Shown: positions 13,415-17,880 of the stretch, one piece after another
Layout: every line of letters starts with the position of its first letter
How positions within the stretch are numbered: position 1 is the stretch's first letter
From: an uncultured Fidelibacterota bacterium
GTDB lineage: Bacteria; Fidelibacterota; Marinisomatia; Marinisomatales; UBA8229
Assembly: GCA_913054425.1 (NCBI GenBank)
Contig: CAJXJG010000013.1
Location: 1 to 17,880 of the forward strand
Direction: 5' to 3'
DNA length: 17,880 nt
Program-made: the position numbers and the translations under genes
Notes under the pieces: generated by a model
Databases searched by the model: none
The model's input: the letters and a program-made list of their open reading frames with translations, nothing else
What the model was told of the DNA's origin: nothing

Positions 13415-15586
13415 ATGCATAAAGCTGTTTCAGGATTCAGTTCACTACTATATTCTCTAAAGGTGGCTTCCGAAGTAGGTTTCAAAAACTTTTATCAATC
13501 AATAATTTCTAAAAATACATGCAAAACCTGCGCTTTGGGAATGGGTGGTCAAAAAGGGGGCATGACTAATGAAGTGTCCAGTTTCCCTGAGATTTGTAAA
13601 AAGAGTATCCAGGCTCAATTGACTGATATTCAGAAGGAAATCCCCGAAATACTTTTTCAAAATCGGTCCATCATAGACTTCAGGGAAACTTCACCTAGAG
13701 AACTTGAGCGATTGGGGCGACTTAATACACCTTTGTTTAAATCAGGAGACAGCAATCATTATAAGTCCATTGGCTGGGATGATGCTCTGAAGAAAATAAT
13801 CGCAAGAATTCGTATAACCTCCCCGGACAGATCATTTTTCTATAGTTCAGGAAGATCATCTAATGAAGCTGCATTTCTTTTGCAATTATTTGTAAGAGCG
13901 TATGGATCCAATAATATAAATAATTGCTCATATTATTGCCACCAGGCATCTGGGGTTGGTCTTAGCTCAACCATTGGCAGCGGAACAGCTACAATCGTCC
14001 TTGAGGATTTAAAGCAATCTGATATGATTTGGGTTATAGGAGCAAACCCTGCTTCAAATCACCCACGGTTGCTGACTGAACTCTTGCACTGCCGGAGAAG
14101 AAAGGGAAAAGTGATTGTTGTAAATCCTATCAAGGAACCTGGGTTGGTTCGGTTCAAGGTCCCTAGTGATTGGAAATCCATGCTGCTTGGAGATGATAAG
14201 ATCGCAACAGATTATGTCCAACCAAACATCGGTGGTGATATTGCCTTATTCCAAGGAATTGGGAAAGAACTTATTGAGAATGAAAATATTGATAAACAGT
14301 TTATAGGAAAATATACAAATGGATTTAAAAACTTCGCTCATGAACTGAGGAAAACCTCTTGGGATAATATTACTTTGTCTTCAGGAGTAAACCGCACGCA
14401 GATTAAACGCTTAGCAAAACTGTATCAGGATGCAAAAAATGTCGTCTTTACCTGGTCAATGGGAATCACCCAGCATGTTCATGGGGTAGAAAATGTAGAA
14501 TCTATTGTAAATCTTGCTCTCCTTAGGGGGATGATAGGAAAAAAGAATGCAGGTCTTCTTCCTCTGAGAGGACACTCTAATGTTCAAGGGATTGGATCCA
14601 TGGGCGCAACACCGGAACTAAAGAAAAAAATCCTTATTAATTTTGAAAAACAAATGGGAATAAAGGTTCCAAAATCAACAGGGCTGGACACAATGGGTTG
14701 TTTAAAAGCATCCTATAATCACAAAATGGATTTTGCATTTCTACTTGGGGGAAATCTTTTTGCTGCTACACCCAATGCAAAATTTGCTGAGCAAGCATTC
14801 CATAATATTCCTTTCAAAGTATTTGTAAGCACAACCCTAAACCAAAGTCATTTCTTTGGAGTTGGGGAAGAAACCGTGATCCTTCCCGCAGCCGCCCGGG
14901 ATGAGGAAAAACAACCCACGACTCAAGAATCAATGTTCAACTTTGTCCGAATAAGTGATGGTGGTATAGTAAGACTTTCCAATGTAAGGTCGGAAGTAGA
15001 TATTATTACAGATATAGCATCAGGAGTTTTGGGAAATAAAAAGATAGATTTTTCCGCCTTTAAAAAACATCAGGATATTCGTAAAGCAATTGGTCATATC
15101 ATCCCCGGGTATGATAAAATGAGTGCAATTGATGGAACCAAAGAGGAATTTCAGGTTAGTAATAGAACTTTTCACGACCCAAAGTTTGCCACTCATGATA
15201 ATAAAGCTGTTTTCAAAACTATAGCTATCCCTGAGCACCCGGTAATGAATGGCCAATTCAAGATGTCAAGTATCAGAAGTGAAGGGCAATTTAATACCAT
15301 CGTCTATGAAGATGAGGATACATTTAGAGGGATTCATCAAAGGTGGATGGTGATGATGAATCAAGATGACATGCTGAACCTTAAACTAAAGGAAAATGAC
15401 AAAGTAAACCTGTACAATGAAACTGGTATAATGAAGAAAGTCAAAGTGCAGTGTTTTGATATTGCCAAGGGAAATGTGGCAACTTATTTCCCGGAAGGAA
15501 ATGTTTTAATCCCCACTATTATTGATCCCAGGAGTAAAACACCAAGTTTTAAATCAACACTGGTGAAAATAGCTCCTTTAAAATAA
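13415..15586 (+). CDS. Molybdopterin oxidoreductase, FdhF/YdeP-like family
   Basis: About 723 residues from ATG 13415; an in-frame TTG (13397) and GTG (13400) are possible earlier starts. The N-terminal segment holds an iron-sulfur-type Cys set: CKTCALGMGGQKGGM, then PEICKKS about 22 residues on. The molybdopterin domain follows, with FYSSGRSSNEAAF, CSYYCHQASGVGLSSTIGSG and MIWVIGANPASNHPR, then a dinucleotide-binding domain at the C-terminus (about residue 590 on). This matches the formate-dehydrogenase-alpha-like YdeP group (TIGR01701), whose substrates are largely unknown; E. coli YdeP is linked to acid resistance. Position beside dadA suggests use in oxidising amino-acid-derived products (inference). 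No FdhD-like or cofactor gene is nearby. Reading frame intact. Confidence 0.88.
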   Translation: MHKAVSGFSSLLYSLKVASEVGFKNFYQSIISKNTCKTCALGMGGQKGGMTNEVSSFPEICKKSIQAQLTDIQKEIPEILFQNRSIIDFRETSPRELERLGRLNTPLFKSGDSNHYKSIGWDDALKKIIARIRITSPDRSFFYSSGRSSNEAAFLLQLFVRAYGSNNINNCSYYCHQASGVGLSSTIGSGTATIVLEDLKQSDMIWVIGANPASNHPRLLTELLHCRRRKGKVIVVNPIKEPGLVRFKVPSDWKSMLLGDDKIATDYVQPNIGGDIALFQGIGKELIENENIDKQFIGKYTNGFKNFAHELRKTSWDNITLSSGVNRTQIKRLAKLYQDAKNVVFTWSMGITQHVHGVENVESIVNLALLRGMIGKKNAGLLPLRGHSNVQGIGSMGATPELKKKILINFEKQMGIKVPKSTGLDTMGCLKASYNHKMDFAFLLGGNLFAATPNAKFAEQAFHNIPFKVFVSTTLNQSHFFGVGEETVILPAAARDEEKQPTTQESMFNFVRISDGGIVRLSNVRSEVDIITDIASGVLGNKKIDFSAFKKHQDIRKAIGHIIPGYDKMSAIDGTKEEFQVSNRTFHDPKFATHDNKAVFKTIAIPEHPVMNGQFKMSSIRSEGQFNTIVYEDEDTFRGIHQRWMVMMNQDDMLNLKLKENDKVNLYNETGIMKKVKVQCFDIAKGNVATYFPEGNVLIPTIIDPRSKTPSFKSTLVKIAPLK

Positions 15587-15752
15587 TGTGCTGGAGGTGA
15601 AAGAAGTATTTATTGCCATTTTAATTTGTAAAGAAGTAAACTTGGGGAAATGTATTAGGAAAGGAATAATATTATTAACCCGCGGGAAACAAATGGGAAA
15701 AAATAATAAATACTCCCCGGTGGATTTCTCACCACATCAATAAATCCTAATT

Positions 15753-16448
15753 ATGATTCCTCACGAAACAATTCCAATTTTTGGATTAAGCTGGTGGCAG
15801 AGTAATTCAATAACAATTCTGATTATTTATCTTGTGCTTCTTTTAGGCAAGAGATCCAATAAGGAACAAATTAAAATTATTGCCTATGTTTTGGGTTCAA
15901 TAATGATCAGCAAGGCAATTTTCATCCACGCCTACCTTATCTATCTTGGAAAATGGAATATTCAGTCATCCCTGCCACTACAAATGTGCAGTATTTCAGC
16001 AATCCTAGCTGGGGTTGTAATATTTTGGAGAAATCAATGGTTGTATGAAATCTTATTTTTCTGGGGGATTCCCGGTGCTTTCCACTCCCTCCTAACTCCG
16101 GAATTTACAAACGGTACAGAGGGATTCCTCTTTGTGGAATATTTCATATCTCATGGCGGAATCATTCTGAATGCACTATTTATAACGCTCTATTTAGACA
16201 TGAAACCCAGAAAAGGGTCCTGGTGGAGGATTGCACTATGGTCGCAAATTCCCGTTGGAATCATCGCAATTATCAATTGGTTTATTGATGCCAACTATAT
16301 GTATCTCTGTGAAAAACCTATTGTGAATAATCCTTTTATACTTGGTGAATGGCCTTGGTACATACTCATTCTCGAAGCAGTAGGATTACTGCATTTTTTA
16401 ATTATCTATCTTCCCTTTGGTTTGAAATACAAAAAGACAAAAGAGTAA
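15753..16448 (+). CDS. TIGR02206/YwaF-family integral membrane protein
   Basis: A 231-residue protein with about seven membrane helices: roughly 19-32, 41-65, 76-93, 95-112, 129-148, 157-175 and 199-222. Family signatures are visible: LPLQMCSISAILAGVV, FFWGIPGAFHSLLTPEF, the ANYMYLCEKP loop, and WPWYILILEAVGLLHFLIIYLPF. YwaF/TIGR02206 proteins are widespread, and their function is not known. It starts 166 bp after the molybdopterin gene; that gap has no gene I can support. It converges on the glutamate dehydrogenase gene with a 99-bp gap that shows no strong terminator. Confidence 0.88.
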   Translation: MIPHETIPIFGLSWWQSNSITILIIYLVLLLGKRSNKEQIKIIAYVLGSIMISKAIFIHAYLIYLGKWNIQSSLPLQMCSISAILAGVVIFWRNQWLYEILFFWGIPGAFHSLLTPEFTNGTEGFLFVEYFISHGGIILNALFITLYLDMKPRKGSWWRIALWSQIPVGIIAIINWFIDANYMYLCEKPIVNNPFILGEWPWYILILEAVGLLHFLIIYLPFGLKYKKTKE

Positions 16449-16547
16449 GGAGCAGTTTTTATAACCGGGTATAATGAACCAATCCTCCAGCAACTAAGAA
16501 GTTTCTTTCAATACCTGATTCTTTTCTTTGGGTGGCTGATGTATAAT

Positions 16548-17789
16548 TTACACTCCCCTCAAATGATATGAGCGTGCCACTCTATTAATCGCAACCATAA
16601 AGGATGCAATACGCATGGAGACTTTTTTCTCAACCTTCATATTATAAACCTCATTAAAAGCCTTGACCATTTTAGTTTCAAGCTTTGTGTCCACCTCCTC
16701 TAACTCCCATTTAAATTGCTGCAGATTCTGAACCCATTCAAAATAGGATACGGTTACACCACCGGCATTTGTAAGAATATCTGGAATAACAGGGATACCC
16801 TTTTTCCAAAGATTTTCAGCGGCTTTTTGTGTTACTGGTCCATTTGCTGCCTCTATGACAAACTTACAATTCAAAGTATCAACATTATCTTTATTGATAG
16901 CGCCTCCCAGCGCCGCAGGAATCAGGAAATCACATTCCAGAGCCAATAACTCATCATTAGTTATTTTCTTCCCCTGTCCACTTCCCTTAATAGTTTTATT
17001 CTTATAATTATAGTCGAATAGGCTTGAAATCTCAAGTCCATCCAGTTCATAGACACCTCCAGTAACATCACTCACTGCAATTATCTTACATCCATACTCA
17101 TCAAGGAATTTGGCTGTAAAGGATCCCACATTTCCAAACCCTTGTATAACAATGGTGGATTTATCCAGGTCTATATCCCATTTTTTAGCAGTTTCTCTCA
17201 CTGTTATTGCAGTACCCTTTCCAGTGGCATGTTCTCTACCTTCAGAGCCCCCAAGCTCAAGAGGTTTCCCAGTTACAATTGCAGGTGTATAGCCATGTGC
17301 CTGACTGTATTCATCCATGAACCATCCCATTACCTGTGCATTTGTATTAACATCTGGGGCAGGAATATCAATATTTGGACCAATTACGGGGTCAATTGCC
17401 CTGAAAAATTTTCGTGACAACCGTTCAAGCTCATAAATGCTGTATTCACTTGGGTTTATCGCAATTCCACCTTTCCCTCCGCCATAGGGGATATCCAGCA
17501 GGGCTGTCTTCCATGTCATCAGCGTAGCCAGTGACCTTACTTCCGCAAGATCAACGTGAGGATGGTATCTAATCCCGCCCTTAAAGGGACCCCTGGTGTT
17601 ATTATGCTGAACCCGGAAACCTAATAAACTTGCAACTTCACCATTGTCTCTCCTGAAAGGTACCTCCACTGTGAGCTCTCTATCTGGCATCTCCAGGGCT
17701 CCCGCTACATTTGGTTTGAGTCCCAGAAGTTCTACAGCTCTCTCATAGGCTCCTGATGTAGCGTTAATACTTGATGTTTTTTTTAACAT
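16548..17789 (-). CDS. gdhA: Glutamate dehydrogenase (Glu/Leu/Phe/Val dehydrogenase family)
   Basis: A 413-residue hexameric-type enzyme. Key residues are intact and correctly spaced: Lys70 in GPFKGGIRYHP, Lys94 in TWKTALLDIP, catalytic Lys106 in YGGGKGGIAINP and Asp146 in PAPDVNTN, matching the 24-12-40 spacing of clostridial GDH. The nucleotide domain has VIQGFGNVG (214-222) and IAVSDVTGG with Asp241, and the C-terminal NAGGVTVSYFEWVQNLQ is typical. The acidic residue after the second strand leans toward NAD use, hence a catabolic role, but is not decisive. Size matches Bacillus GudB/RocG-like enzymes. ATG 17789 has a good Shine-Dalgarno sequence (AGGGAGT). It could take up amino nitrogen released by the nearby D-amino-acid dehydrogenase (inference). 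Confidence 0.93.
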   Translation of the reverse strand: MLKKTSSINATSGAYERAVELLGLKPNVAGALEMPDRELTVEVPFRRDNGEVASLLGFRVQHNNTRGPFKGGIRYHPHVDLAEVRSLATLMTWKTALLDIPYGGGKGGIAINPSEYSIYELERLSRKFFRAIDPVIGPNIDIPAPDVNTNAQVMGWFMDEYSQAHGYTPAIVTGKPLELGGSEGREHATGKGTAITVRETAKKWDIDLDKSTIVIQGFGNVGSFTAKFLDEYGCKIIAVSDVTGGVYELDGLEISSLFDYNYKNKTIKGSGQGKKITNDELLALECDFLIPAALGGAINKDNVDTLNCKFVIEAANGPVTQKAAENLWKKGIPVIPDILTNAGGVTVSYFEWVQNLQQFKWELEEVDTKLETKMVKAFNEVYNMKVEKKVSMRIASFMVAINRVARSYHLRGV

Positions 17790-17853
17790 TATTTTACTCC
17801 CTGTTAGGTTGGACCAGATTTACCAAAGCATGCAGAATCGTCATTTTTTAGTT

Positions 17854-17859
17854 ATTATA
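17854..17859 (-). promoter_or_regulatory. Possible -10 box upstream of the glutamate dehydrogenase gene
   Basis: TATAAT reads on the minus strand about 65 bp before the gdhA start, preceded by further A/T sequence. No convincing -35 box at 16-18 bp is visible before the window edge. Confidence 0.25.
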
Positions 17860-17880
17860 ATATGTAGTTGAATGTTAATG

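Noticed and set aside
15588..15743. 51-codon open frame starting GTG after the molybdoenzyme, with a GGAGGTGA motif
   Set aside because: The Shine-Dalgarno-like motif is inside the frame with no usable start codon at proper spacing, and the product (LEVKEVFIAILICK onward) shows no recognisable features. Kept only as a possibility.

Overview
The window is about 17.9 kb of AT-rich DNA from a Gram-negative bacterium. It encodes an outer-membrane beta-barrel protein with a signal peptide and a C-terminal Phe, a BolA/monothiol-glutaredoxin pair, a Na+/phosphate cotransporter with PhoU, and a FIST/histidine-kinase signalling operon. This mix, with the low GC and several genes lacking a clear Shine-Dalgarno sequence, would suit the FCB/Marinimicrobia-like part of the tree. 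No rRNA or other phylogenetic marker is present, so the placement is only an inference.

Region 1 (1-5420) is the most unusual part. A large regulator gene, cut by the left edge, reads leftward: an N-terminal winged helix, a lysine-rich linker, and two helical hairpins resembling histidine-kinase DHp domains without the phospho-accepting His. Upstream lie two more tandem ~400-bp copies of its 5' end plus leader. One copy still reads through the helix-turn-helix and the other is wrecked. Each unit carries two CAACGTTG palindromes, six in all and none seen elsewhere in the window. Divergent from this array is a tight rightward operon: FIST sensor, soluble hybrid-less histidine kinase, single-domain CheY-like receiver, a 139-aa helical orphan, and a 47-aa single-TM protein joined by an ATGA overlap. 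The receiver has no output domain, so the regulator, with its kinase-like docking surface, is a natural candidate for the DNA-binding end of the pathway (inference).

Region 2 (5464-9943) reads leftward throughout. From upstream to downstream it holds an ArsR-type repressor with a 24-bp near-palindromic operator, a Na+/Pi cotransporter, PhoU, a 61-aa two-TM protein in head-to-tail coupling, then a secreted transglutaminase-fold protein and an outer-membrane barrel.

Region 3 (10093-11903) reads rightward: BolA, CGFS glutaredoxin (Fe-S trafficking), and a small MscS channel.

Region 4 (12105-17789) looks like amino-acid oxidation: DadA-type D-amino-acid dehydrogenase, a YdeP-like molybdopterin oxidoreductase, a TIGR02206/YwaF membrane protein, and a convergent glutamate dehydrogenase with all catalytic lysines. 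No tRNA, rRNA, CRISPR array, transposase or integrase was seen.
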